This document shows, in pieces, positions 25,959 through 34,627 of a DNA stretch of 64,000 bases. The number at the start of each line of letters is the position of its first letter. The stretch's first letter is position 1. The notes under the pieces were generated by a model, which saw only the letters and a program-made list of their open reading frames with translations, was not told the DNA's origin and ran no database searches. The translations under genes were made by a program, and so were the position numbers. The stretch is from the NCBI RefSeq assembly GCF_013394305.1, contig NZ_AP019810.1:186001-250000 (forward strand), written 5' to 3'. The DNA comes from Enterococcus mundtii (lineage in GTDB: Bacteria; Bacillota; Bacilli; Lactobacillales; Enterococcaceae).

Positions 25959-27446
25959 ATGGAACCTTTTTTCAAACTACATGAAAATAAACAATTACAT
26001 CGCCAAATCAATATTCTTACTTATTTGAGAAAACGAAATGACATCACTTCGATCACAGAACTAGTTCAAGAAATAGGCTGTACACCTCCAACTCTACGTT
26101 CAGATATCCAAGCATTGCGTGCCAAATTACCACCATCGATTCATTTGCAATCAATCAAAATGATCGGTTACCGCTTAAAAATACCCGATGGGGAAACACT
26201 GGATACCTATCTTTTATCTCTTGTTAGAGAAACGATTACTTATAAAATCATTGACCGTAGCCTTAAGGGAAATCAACAATCCTTCGAAGCCATGCGCTTG
26301 GAGTATCATTTGTCTAGTTCGGCTTTACGCAAAATCATTCAACACATGAACCATGAACTAAAAAACTACCGAATCCAACTCTCTCCCAAAAATGGTGATC
26401 TTGTTGGAAAAGAAAACGAGATTCGTTTTTTCTTTTTTAACTTTTATACGAGTTTTCGACGAACGATCATAACAGATCATTCCTATCTATTCTCTCAGGA
26501 AACATACAAAGTCATGTTCGCTGAACTAGAGCAAGTATTTCAGTCTCATTTACATATTAGTAATTTTCGTGCAACGTTATGGTTGTCCATCTTAAAAGAA
26601 AGATGGTTGCGTCGTAAACAAGGTGAAATCCCCTCAGAAACATTGAGTATGATCCAGTCTAGAAAAAGCTTCAAAAGGTTCTCAAAAAAAATCACTCCTT
26701 TTCTGAGAGAGATTCTTGGGATTCAACAGCTGTCTGTAAATGAACTAGTTTGGGCTTATTTGATTGCTTTACACTGTATTTCCTATAGCTCATCGAACTA
26801 TCAAGAGACAAGATCGCATAAAGCGACCCATTACCAAGAAGAAGCACCAACCAAAAAATGGATCAAGCAATTTTTACTCGACGAAGCGCTGATTGACGGT
26901 ACAACAAAGGAAGGTATTGAGCAAATGAGTGCTTACTTAGCTAATTTACGCTTGCTTAATAAAATCACTGATGGTTTTGAGAATCACGCATTGGCAATTG
27001 ATCATTTAGTCGATCCATCCTTTGAATTACTCTATCACTCCTGGCAAGACCGATTGCAGCAACTCAAATGGCAAGAGATCCTACCAATGACCTGCATAAA
27101 AGACGTTGCACTATCCTTAAGTATGATCCAATCCTCCTATCAGCAAATCCAAAGAAGGAAAAAGCAAACAATCGTCTTTACTTTTCATGGAGATGCTGGC
27201 TATGATAATTTTTTAATGGCTATGATCCAAAAGTGGCTACCTGAAACGTATCACCCTCTTTTTCTTTTTGATCAACCGATTAAACAAACAAAGATCGACG
27301 AGTTAGAAGCTTGTCTCATCGTCAGCAACTATGATCTTACGGAGAAAATGACCTGTGAAGTGATTCAAATTGCCCAAATACCTACCCATGAGGAGTGGAA
27401 AGATTTGAAACTACACTTGATTGAACGGGCTTCAAGTCATTCATAG
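25959..27446 (+). CDS. Mga/AtxA-family transcriptional regulator
   Basis: A 495-residue protein. The N-terminus carries an HTH of the Mga type (DITSITELVQEIGCTPPTLR, about 28-47) and a second Mga-like HTH (FEAMRLEYHLSSSALRKIIQ, about 108-130), followed by a helical region like the PTS-regulation-domain folds of Mga and AtxA. The C-terminal 90 residues (TIVFTFHGDAGYDNFLMAMI) look like an EIIB-like domain. Such proteins control surface-protein genes in streptococci and enterococci. It is divergent from the LPXTG protein, so that gene is the likely target. Its effector and phosphorylation state cannot be read. Confidence 0.85.
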   Translation: MEPFFKLHENKQLHRQINILTYLRKRNDITSITELVQEIGCTPPTLRSDIQALRAKLPPSIHLQSIKMIGYRLKIPDGETLDTYLLSLVRETITYKIIDRSLKGNQQSFEAMRLEYHLSSSALRKIIQHMNHELKNYRIQLSPKNGDLVGKENEIRFFFFNFYTSFRRTIITDHSYLFSQETYKVMFAELEQVFQSHLHISNFRATLWLSILKERWLRRKQGEIPSETLSMIQSRKSFKRFSKKITPFLREILGIQQLSVNELVWAYLIALHCISYSSSNYQETRSHKATHYQEEAPTKKWIKQFLLDEALIDGTTKEGIEQMSAYLANLRLLNKITDGFENHALAIDHLVDPSFELLYHSWQDRLQQLKWQEILPMTCIKDVALSLSMIQSSYQQIQRRKKQTIVFTFHGDAGYDNFLMAMIQKWLPETYHPLFLFDQPIKQTKIDELEACLIVSNYDLTEKMTCEVIQIAQIPTHEEWKDLKLHLIERASSHS

Positions 27447-27478
27447 CATAGTATCCAGGAACCACTCGACTTTTGCTG

Positions 27479-27519
27479 TAGACTTAGGGAGAAACGTCTA
27501 AAATCCCCCCCTAAGTCTA
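27479..27519 (+). terminator. Hairpin after the mga-like gene
   Basis: TAGACTTAGGG (27479-27489) pairs with CCCTAAGTCTA (27509-27519) around a 19-base loop. No T run follows, so termination is uncertain. Confidence 0.4.
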
Positions 27520-27598
27520 AGACTTGCGGCTATTCACAAATGAAGCTACTAGACTATGGATGCCAACCAAAGAAGGTAAAACGAAGTGTGAGAGTCTT

Positions 27599-27730
27599 TC
27601 AAAATAGTTTAAGACAGCGAAACACTTGAAATAAATCTTCCTTGTGGTTACGTATAAGATAAACACTTAAAATGGTCACCACAAGCACTAAAACAAAGAC
27701 ATCGATCTGTTTATATGTTCTCGTCTGCAT
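27599..27730 (-). CDS. Small single-span membrane protein (43 residues)
   Basis: ATG at 27730 behind GAAAGGAGAG, with eight bases between, opens 43 codons (MQTRTYKQIDVF...CLKLF). Residues 10-26 form one hydrophobic span (VFVLVLVVTILSVYLI) followed by a basic, amphipathic tail (RNHKEDLFQVFRCLKLF). The ribosome binding site overlaps the stop of the gene upstream (27747), so the two are cotranscribed. I recognise no family. It could be an accessory of the truncated membrane protein before it. The clear Shine-Dalgarno makes it a credible gene. Confidence 0.6.
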   Translation of the reverse strand: MQTRTYKQIDVFVLVLVVTILSVYLIRNHKEDLFQVFRCLKLF

Positions 27731-27746
27731 AGAAGGTTCTCTCCTT

Positions 27747-28253
27747 TCATCTGACTTTTTTGTTCATTGTTCTTTTTCTTTGTCTATGACAAAAAAGAAC
27801 AAAAAAATGAAACGCCAAAAAGAGTAACAATCCAAGAATCATCGGCGAAATATTAGGGTGCCGATGGAAGTATTCTGTGATACTCGCGCTGATCCAACCT
27901 TTTTTTGCTTGTTGACGAACCTGATGATCAAGTTTTTTTGAGGGGGAACTATCTAAAAGTTTATGCAATCGATCATTTTTGCTGGCATAATTAAACGATT
28001 CTCCATCAAGTAATTCTTTTCGCAAGTCGAAATGAAATGAATAGTGTGCCGGGTTACTATCTACTCGACCATTTTCCATTTTTAATACATTCCAGCTACT
28101 CACAAAGTCCCCTTCAGGATTCAAGATAAATTCAGAGTGAAAGCCTCTATTAACCAATATTTTTCGGTTTTCTCTGCCGATGATACTTTCTTTGAATGTT
28201 TTGTTTTTGGGATATTTATTGTGAAATCGAGCGGGAGAATACTGCTGTTCCAC
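27747..28253 (-). pseudogene. C-terminal part of a DUF3114-like protein
   Basis: A frame of 168 codons starting at GTG 28253 without a ribosome binding site. The same frame stays open upstream (EEALAEYGKRWG) to a TGA near 28293, which suggests that the N-terminal part has been lost. The text RFHNKYPKNKTF, GFHSEFILNPEGDFVSSWNVL and ESFNYASKNDRLHKLLD resembles DUF3114 proteins as I remember them; this is tentative. A hydrophobic span (ISPMILGLLLFLAFHFFVLF) close to the C-terminus suggests a tail anchor. It is followed without a gap by the 43-residue membrane protein gene. Either a truncated remnant or a short functional variant. Confidence 0.45.
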
Positions 28254-28432
28254 TCCCCATCGTTTCCCATATTCCGCTAATGCCTCCTCTCAATTAATGT
28301 AATTTAAAAAAATTAAAATAGATAACGTATTTTTTTCAAGTAATCAGTTCTCTCTACTTTTTTAACCATTAATCCTTTATATTTGTATGAACTTTTATGT
28401 TTTTAAAGACCTACTTCTTTATTTTAAGACAA

Positions 28433-28460
28433 AAAAACACCAGTGATTAATCACTGATGT
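28433..28460 (-). terminator. Terminator of the 42-residue protein gene
   Basis: CATCAGTGATT / AATCACTGGTG on the minus strand followed by GTTTTTTTG; it lies 47 bases behind the stop. Confidence 0.75.
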
Positions 28461-28506
28461 CAGTTTTTATTAACAAATAATTTAGCCGATACTCGTCAGG
28501 CGTTTA

Positions 28507-28635
28507 CTATTTATTATAGATTTTAGGTCCTTTTCTCATATTGCTACGATCATTTTTTGGAGTAGCCATCTTTTCTACTCGACCGCCACCTTGTTTCTTT
28601 TTGATTATTTCAAGCATTTTTTCTTTTGAATTCAT
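28507..28635 (-). CDS. Small basic protein of 42 residues
   Basis: ATG at 28635 preceded by AAAGAGGGAAACAG opens 42 codons, from MNSKEKMLEIIKKKQGGG through RVEKMATPKNDRSNMRKG to PKIYNK, ending TAG. It is rich in Lys and Arg, has no hydrophobic span, and has its own terminator, so it is a monocistronic gene. The N-terminal helix, the GGGR turn and the DRSNMRKGPK tail look conserved in character and suggest RNA or ribosome contact, but this is only a guess. I do not recognise a named family. Confidence 0.7.
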   Translation of the reverse strand: MNSKEKMLEIIKKKQGGGRVEKMATPKNDRSNMRKGPKIYNK

Positions 28636-28819
28636 CTGTTTCCCTCTTTTACTCTATTCACTTTTTTACTACTATGATACACACTTCATTATTGTAACAC
28701 ATTTTTACTTGAAAACTTCAAACTTATTGATTTCTTTATGATTTTATCATAAAAGCGCACGGTTTTTGTGTGTTCATCACAGGATAAGATCACGTAACTT
28801 TTCTCATTATAAAAACCTA

Positions 28820-29493
28820 ATACAAAAAGCAGATGAAGAGCACTAACTTGTTGCTACCTGGAAGTTGATTGGTGCAATCGTGGCATGATGAGGAATCGCC
28901 GTAACAACTAGAAAAACCAATGCTTTGGCCAATCGTTGCGGTGTGCGATACGCTTAAACTGCTTTGACAAACGCAAGAAAAGCACCAATGGTAGAATTTC
29001 CAGTGATCAACGGGAAAATCACTCGGCGCAAACGATAAAAATGCCACCACCAAAAATCACTACACTTTCATCTAGAGCAGCACCGAGGTTCAGTAACGCA
29101 TTTTTTAAGATCGTCAAAATAAAAGAAAAAAGATGAAAACTCATCGTTAATACAAGACCCCAAAAAGTTTTCTGATAAATCTCTTATAAAAGTAAGCAGC
29201 TATTGAAATAGCTCACGACGTTAGGTAAATAAGATCCAGTCAATGGTTGCAATATATAGAGGTTTCATAAACGGTATCAGCAAAACGATATCTAGCCTTT
29301 TTTTCTCTGTGATCTTTGTCCTGACCGTCAAAAAAGCTAATAGTAACGCAAGCACAGTCGAACAGATCACGACTGCAATGCTTAATAACAACGTACTGAT
29401 GATCGTTTTTCCTACATCCAGTGATCCATCATAGACTAAAGCACGATAAAATATGACGCCGATAGGAATCCCTGTCAGTATGACTAAGAGAAG
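28820..29493 (-). pseudogene. Decayed binding-protein-dependent ABC permease (iron-type)
   Basis: Minus-strand pieces in different frames join into one permease. 29493-29221 reads LLLVILTGIPIGVIFYRALV...IPFMKPLYIATIDWILFT then stops; about 29140-29040 reads MSFHLFSFILTILKNALLNL then GAALDESVVIFGGG; about 28980-28830 reads FYRLRRVIFPLITGNSTIGA. The second and third pieces form the EAA-loop pattern of inner-membrane permeases of the Fe(III)/AfuB or phosphonate type. At least three frameshifts and several stops are present. No intact binding protein or ATPase lies nearby. The 5' end appears lost. Confidence 0.65.
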
Positions 29494-29771
29494 TCATATG
29501 GGAACTACCGCCCCACATGTCGAATTTTAATCATGTATGTTCATTGAGAAGATTCCACGACGGAAAAGAACTCGCTCGTGATATCAGAAGCGTCTTCATC
29601 ATCCAGTCCCAAGCCACATCCAATCATGTTGATATTTGATAAGTTTCCCTATAATCGATTTATCCTGTATTTCTAGCGCTTTTTATCAGAGCATAAATTA
29701 TGGTAATTTTTAGGAAAATGATCTAAAGTTACTTTGACCCTATATAGATATGAGTCATCATTCGACAAACT
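29494..29771. other. Non-coding or decayed spacer
   Basis: A short minus-strand frame (MIGCGLGLDDEDASDITSEF, from about 29631) could be the 3' remnant of another gene of the lost transporter cluster. No intact gene or clear RNA signal was seen. Confidence 0.3.
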
Positions 29772-30324
29772 TTAGTTATTTTTCACAATCTTTGGCCCTG
29801 CCAGTATATTCAAGATTGGACCCCAAAAACGTTTAAAAATCTTTTGATAGTTTTCAATTTCAAACACTCCATTAGTAAAAAGGATCTCTAGTTTCTCTCC
29901 CCCCATCTTCACAATGTGATGGTCTGGTCGATAGCCATTCCTAAGATAAAATGCTTTACGGATTTTTCTTTGCTCATTGTTGCTAGCAGCTGGATTTTCT
30001 GCCTCTAAATTTAATACAATGCAATAATCTGGATAGTTCTCTTTGATATGTGATAATACTTGCGCCCCGTAGCCTTGACTGCGTAAGTCTTGAACTACCG
30101 CTAAATACCAGAGGTACGTCAAGTTTTCAAATGTAATGAGATACGCTAGACCGATAAACTTTTCTTCATCGTAATAAGCAATAAAATCGATACCCTCTCT
30201 CTTTGAACGCTTCAGCAATGTTCCCATAGGCACTTGTTCAGATTTTGGAAAAGCTGAATGATATAAGTGCTCGACTTGCTGAAAGTTCTACCATTTGCTT
30301 GGCCACCATTTTTATTTTTATCAT
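29772..30324 (-). pseudogene. GNAT N-acetyltransferase, frameshifted near its start
   Basis: ATG at 30324 behind AAAGGAGT begins MIKIKMVAKQMV, then the frame runs into a stop. The neighbouring frame supplies FQQVEHLYHSAFPKSEQVPM and continues as an intact 153-codon GNAT domain (29772-30233) with the acetyl-CoA motif VQDLRSQGYGAQVLSHI and AFYLRNGYRP. One indel near 30285 explains it. If translation began at an internal codon, the product would lack the first strand and helix of the fold. Its substrate is unknown. Confidence 0.7.
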
Positions 30325-30528
30325 GTAAGGACTCCTTTTACACATTGGATTTTTATTTTTTTATCTGTCCTCTGATGAGAAAGAACGTTTACTCGAAATT
30401 TTTTTATAACTGAACGATATACTCTCTATTTATTATACACTATATTTATAAAGCATTAAAAGATTTATGTCAGTCTTAAAATAACTCTCTTTACTTTCAA
30501 ATCGCTTATTTCACTCAAACAATTGTAT

Positions 30529-30562
30529 AAAAAAAGACGTTTCTTTTGACAGAAACGTCTTC
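30529..30562 (-). terminator. Terminator of rlmD
   Basis: On the minus strand, AGACGTTTCT pairs with AGAAACGTCT and is followed by TTTTTTT. The rest of 30325-30612 shows only the acetyltransferase leader. Confidence 0.85.
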
Positions 30563-30612
30563 TAAAATGAGTGTATAGGATATAATGCCTTGCGCTCATC
30601 TATTTAAATCAC

Positions 30613-31977
30613 TTACCCTTTGCGTAATAATCCGACACATTCTACATGGTGCGTTTGTGGGAATAAATCAACTGGTTGGACTTTTTCTAACTGATAACCG
30701 TCTTCTGCAAACAACTTCACATCTCTAGCAAAAGTTGCAGGATTGCATGAGATATAAACGATTCGCTCAGGAGCCATCTCGATCGCTGAATCAATAAGGC
30801 GTGCGTCTAAGCCTTTTCTTGGAGGATCGACAACTAAAACAGTTGGTTTGATTCCTTTTTCTTGCCATTTTTTCATGACTGTTTCCGCTTTTCCAACTTC
30901 ATAATGCGCATTTTCGATTTTGTTTGTCAACGCGTTGAACTGCGCATCTTCAATCGCTGCTGGTACGATTTCCATGCCATAAACATTTGCTACTTGATCC
31001 GCTATGGATAAACCAATCGTTCCAATTCCTGAATATGCATCAATCACGACATCCTCTTTTTTCAATTCAGCAAATTCGATCGCTTTTTGATACAATGCTT
31101 CGGTTTGTAATGTATTGACCTGATAAAAGGATTTAGAAGAAATACGATAGGTCTTACCAAGTAACTGATCTTCGATATACGATTGACCAAAAAGAACTTT
31201 TTCTTTTTCTCCTAAAATGACATTCGTTTTTTCTTCGTTGATATTTTGGATCACTGACACTACTTCCGGTAAAGCTTCATGGATAGCTTCAGCGATTTCT
31301 TTCGATTTGAAGAATTTTTCTTTTCGAGTGACTAAAACCACCATCATTTGATGCGTGTAATGACCTCTACGAACAATGATATGACGAATTTGTCCTTCAT
31401 TTTTTTCTTCATTGTAGCCACGTACTTGAAAACGTTGCAAGATGTCTCTTACCTTGATGATGGCTTGATCGATTTGTGGGTCTTGGATGAAGAAATCTTC
31501 TATTTCCACTAAGTCATGACTATTTTTCTTGTAAAAACCAGTCACTAATTCGCCTTCGACGCGACGAACAGGAATCTGTGCTTTATTCCGATAGCCTGTA
31601 GGTTCTTCCATAGCGATCGTTGGTTGTACTGTGACTTCAGGCATTTTAGCGATTTTAGCTAAAACATGTTCGACTTGTTTTTGTTTGAATACTAATTGTT
31701 GCTCATAACTTAAATGGGCTAAAGGAGCGATTCCTGTACGCAATAGAACATTACTAGTGATTTCTTGACGGTCTGGTGACGTCGTCAACCAGTTTTCGAC
31801 CTTACCGTAGCCAAATTTATTGCCTGCTTTTACGACAAGGATCTCCACTTGTTCACCTGGCAAAGCATTTTCAATAAATAATGGATAGCCATCAATTTTC
31901 GCAACACCTAATCCTTCGTAACTTAAATCGATGATATCAACAGTATACCGTTCATTTTTCTTAATTGTTTGTGTCAT
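30613..31977 (-). CDS. rlmD: 23S rRNA (uracil-5)-methyltransferase RlmD/RlmCD
   Basis: Start at 31977 (MTQTIKKNERYTV) behind AGGAGTAATGAA; the frame extends to 32049 without support. The 454-residue enzyme has an N-terminal TRAM domain (about 5-60), a central RumA domain and a Rossmann methyltransferase domain with VIDAYSGIGTIGL, VVDPPRKGLD and the catalytic Cys in VYISCNPATFARD. It makes m5U in 23S rRNA (U1939, and U747 too in RlmCD enzymes). The iron-sulfur cysteines of E. coli RlmD are absent: the CGGCxxQH region reads IAPLAHLSYEQQL. Confidence 0.93.
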   Translation of the reverse strand: MTQTIKKNERYTVDIIDLSYEGLGVAKIDGYPLFIENALPGEQVEILVVKAGNKFGYGKVENWLTTSPDRQEITSNVLLRTGIAPLAHLSYEQQLVFKQKQVEHVLAKIAKMPEVTVQPTIAMEEPTGYRNKAQIPVRRVEGELVTGFYKKNSHDLVEIEDFFIQDPQIDQAIIKVRDILQRFQVRGYNEEKNEGQIRHIIVRRGHYTHQMMVVLVTRKEKFFKSKEIAEAIHEALPEVVSVIQNINEEKTNVILGEKEKVLFGQSYIEDQLLGKTYRISSKSFYQVNTLQTEALYQKAIEFAELKKEDVVIDAYSGIGTIGLSIADQVANVYGMEIVPAAIEDAQFNALTNKIENAHYEVGKAETVMKKWQEKGIKPTVLVVDPPRKGLDARLIDSAIEMAPERIVYISCNPATFARDVKLFAEDGYQLEKVQPVDLFPQTHHVECVGLLRKG

Positions 31978-32033
31978 TTCATTACTCCTATTCTTTTGAA
32001 TGGTTTCTAATTTTGTCCGTTCAACAAAGGAAA

Positions 32034-32068
32034 GAGCTGGGAGATCCATTCATTCCCAGCCCTTTTTT
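32034..32068. terminator. Hairpin between dgkB and rlmD
   Basis: GCTGGGA (32036-32042) pairs with TCCCAGC (32054-32060). The T run lies on the plus strand (CCTTTTTTC), and only a weak one lies on the minus strand, where the genes are. It may act as a partial attenuator. Confidence 0.4.
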
Positions 32069-32140
32069 CTTCAGTCTATTGGAAAAAACAAGTAATCCTA
32101 TGATCTTTGCTTCTTCCTTCTAATAGTCGTCCAATCCTGC

Positions 32141-33187
32141 TCAGTTCTGATCCTTGTCAGCAATTTTGCCATCGCCATCGATATCTTCATCCGTCAAACG
32201 TTCTACTTCTTTGACGAATTCTTTGCTAACTTCTTCTAGCTCTTCTTCCTCAAAACCAGTGATTGCCTCATCTGGAATTTGATCTGTATTTGCATAAAAC
32301 TCGATATGCTGATGAAGATTTTGAAAATGCATCGGAGCATTCCCACCGTATTCGCCATCTAAATTGATCATGACAGGGCGATTCGCATTATCTTCGGTTT
32401 CAACATAAAGAGAACTTGTTTTCGTATAGATGACTCTTGGATCATCGACATGCTTCCCTCCATTGAGCATTAAGGCAGCAATGTGTAGGATCTCAAAAAT
32501 ATTCGCCGTTTTGACGATGATCAAAGAGAATTTTCCATCATCTAGCTTTGCATCAGGCGCAATTTGTTCAAAGCCACCAACGGAATTCGTCAACCCTAAA
32601 AAGAACATCGAAGCATTGCCATTATATTCGCCTTCGTCATACTTCAAGTGCATCTTGATCGGTTTGACACGTGGTAACATTTCTGCTCCTTTTGCCAAAT
32701 ATGCAAGATAGCCAAAAATACTTTTCAATTCGGAAGGAACTTCGTAGGTCAATTCTGTCAAGTAGCCACCAGCTGCAATATTGATGAAATAGCTATTATC
32801 GGATTGACCGATATCCATTTTGACTGTTTGATTCTTTTTGATGACTTCTGCTGCTGCCTTGATATTATCTCTAGGAATCTTCAAGGCGCGAGCATAGTCA
32901 TTGGTCGTTCCCGCTGGAATGATCGCCATTTTAGGTCTAACTTCCAATGAGGCGATACCATTAACGACTTCATTGATCGTCCCATCGCCACCAGCAGCAA
33001 CGACAAGATCAAAACCTAACTCAGCGACTCGTCGTGCTTCATTTTTTGCCGAGTCCTCTTCCGGAGTCGTTGCATAAGCACTTGCTTCATAGCCCGACTC
33101 CTCCAAAGCTTGGAGGATGTCGGCAAGATTACGTTTTAACAATTCTTTACCTGAGACCGGATTATAGATCACACGCGCTTTTTTCAT
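32141..33187 (-). CDS. dgkB: Diacylglycerol kinase DgkB
   Basis: A 348-residue soluble lipid kinase with the DAGK catalytic pattern: VIYNPVSGKELL (6-17), AAGGDGTINEVVNG (about 65-78), AIIPAGTTNDYARAL (about 91-105) and a C-terminal beta sandwich with LDGEYGGNAP. It phosphorylates diacylglycerol to phosphatidic acid, returning lipid released during lipoteichoic acid synthesis. The acidic tail (EEELEEVSKEFVKEVERL, DEDIDGDGKIAD) is longer than in typical DgkB and includes a DxDxDG motif like a calcium loop, probably fortuitous. It lies 9 bp behind gatB, the usual gatCAB-dgkB order. Confidence 0.94.
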   Translation of the reverse strand: MKKARVIYNPVSGKELLKRNLADILQALEESGYEASAYATTPEEDSAKNEARRVAELGFDLVVAAGGDGTINEVVNGIASLEVRPKMAIIPAGTTNDYARALKIPRDNIKAAAEVIKKNQTVKMDIGQSDNSYFINIAAGGYLTELTYEVPSELKSIFGYLAYLAKGAEMLPRVKPIKMHLKYDEGEYNGNASMFFLGLTNSVGGFEQIAPDAKLDDGKFSLIIVKTANIFEILHIAALMLNGGKHVDDPRVIYTKTSSLYVETEDNANRPVMINLDGEYGGNAPMHFQNLHQHIEFYANTDQIPDEAITGFEEEELEEVSKEFVKEVERLTDEDIDGDGKIADKDQN

Positions 33188-33196
33188 AGCATCCCT

Positions 33197-34627
33197 CTAT
33201 CGTTTCGCTAATTCTTCATTTAGCAATTTGTTGACCACACCTGGGTTTGCTTGTCCTTTAGTAGCTTTCATGATTTGTCCAACTAAGAAACCTACTGCAC
33301 GGTCTTTTCCGTTTTTGAAATCATCAACAGATTGTTGATTATTATCTAAGATTTCATTGATGATCGGTAATAACTTCGCTGGGTCAGATAATTGGACCCA
33401 ACCGTTTGCTTCAACAACACTTTGTGCATCTCCGCCATTCATGATCAACTCACGAAAGACTTTTTTCGCAATTTTAGAGCTGATCGTGCCATCTGCGATC
33501 AAAAGAATCATACCCGCTAAGTTTTCAGGTGTTAGTTTCGTTTCAGCTAATTCCAATTTCTCACTGTTTAAGTATGCTGATACTTCACCCATCAACCAGT
33601 TGGAAGCTTGTTTGGCATCTGCTCCGTTTTCCAATGTTGCTTCAAAGAAATCAGACATTTCTTTTGATAGCGTCAATACTTTCGCATCATACTCTGGTAA
33701 GCCTAATTCGCTGATGTAGCGTACACGACGAGAAGCTGGCATTTCTGGTAAGCTTGCTTTCACTCGTTGGATCCATTCGTCATCGATCACGAATCTTGGA
33801 ATATCAGGTTCTGGGAAATAACGATAGTCACTTGACCCTTCTTTGACACGCATCAAGATCGTCTTATTCGTCGTTTCATCAAAGCGACGAGTTTCTTGTT
33901 GGATCTCTCCACCAGATAATAATACTTTTGCTTGGCGTTTTTCTTCAAATGCTAAACCTTTTTTGACAAAAGAAAGGGAGTTCAAGTTTTTCAATTCTGC
34001 TTTTGTCCCAAATTCTTCTTGTCCATAAGGGCGTAAAGAAATGTTCGCATCACAACGCATTGAACCTTCTTCTAATTTCACGTCACTGACTTCAGTAAAT
34101 TGGATCACAGAACGTAAAGCTTCTAAATAAGCATAGGCTTCTTCTGGTGAACGCATGTCTGCTTCTGAAACGATCTCGATCAATGGTGTTCCTTGTCTGT
34201 TTAGATCGACATAAGAGTATCCACCGATGCCGTGCATGTTTTTTCCTGCATCTTCTTCTAAATGTACACGTTCAATGCGGATTTTTTTCTTTTTACCTTC
34301 TACTTCGATCTCGATCCAGCCATCATGACCGATTGGTTGATCGAATTGTGAGATTTGGTAAGCTTTGGGATTGTCTGGATAGAAATAGTTTTTGCGGTCA
34401 AAATGAGTATCTTTCGAAATTTCGCAATTCAATGCTAACGCTGCACGCATCCCAAATTCCAGCGCTGCTTTATTCATTACTGGTAAAACTCCAGGGTATC
34501 CCCAGTCGATCACATTGGTGTTGCTGTTTGGTTCAGCACCAAAATGCGCAGGAGCTGGAGAGAAAATTTTTGAGTTGGTTTTTAATTCCACATGGACTTC
34601 AAGTCCAATGACTGTTTCAAAATTCAT
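33197..34627 (-). CDS. gatB: Aspartyl/glutamyl-tRNA amidotransferase subunit B
   Basis: A 476-residue GatB with the N-terminal cradle domain ([16 protein letters not shown], 2-17; [29 protein letters not shown]) and a C-terminal YqeY-like helical domain. It holds misacylated Glu-tRNA(Gln)/Asp-tRNA(Asn), phosphorylates the amino acid and receives ammonia from GatA. Its ATG overlaps the gatA stop (34624-34627). Length and ending ([14 protein letters not shown]) are those of a full GatB. Confidence 0.97.
   Translation of the reverse strand: MNFETVIGLEVHVELKTNSKIFSPAPAHFGAEPNSNTNVIDWGYPGVLPVMNKAALEFGMRAALALNCEISKDTHFDRKNYFYPDNPKAYQISQFDQPIGHDGWIEIEVEGKKKKIRIERVHLEEDAGKNMHGIGGYSYVDLNRQGTPLIEIVSEADMRSPEEAYAYLEALRSVIQFTEVSDVKLEEGSMRCDANISLRPYGQEEFGTKAELKNLNSLSFVKKGLAFEEKRQAKVLLSGGEIQQETRRFDETTNKTILMRVKEGSSDYRYFPEPDIPRFVIDDEWIQRVKASLPEMPASRRVRYISELGLPEYDAKVLTLSKEMSDFFEATLENGADAKQASNWLMGEVSAYLNSEKLELAETKLTPENLAGMILLIADGTISSKIAKKVFRELIMNGGDAQSVVEANGWVQLSDPAKLLPIINEILDNNQQSVDDFKNGKDRAVGFLVGQIMKATKGQANPGVVNKLLNEELAKR

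Noticed and set aside
28817-29053. 78-codon minus-strand frame rich in Ser and Cys
   Set aside because: It is an out-of-frame reading of the decayed ABC permease; the adjacent frame gives the permease-like text.
32141-32220. DxDxDG motif in the DgkB tail as a calcium-binding EF-hand loop
   Set aside because: It is a lone, incomplete loop in a low-complexity acidic tail, so chance is likelier.
34147-34611. 154-codon plus-strand frame opposite gatB
   Set aside because: It is antisense to gatB and shows no ribosome binding site or recognisable domain.
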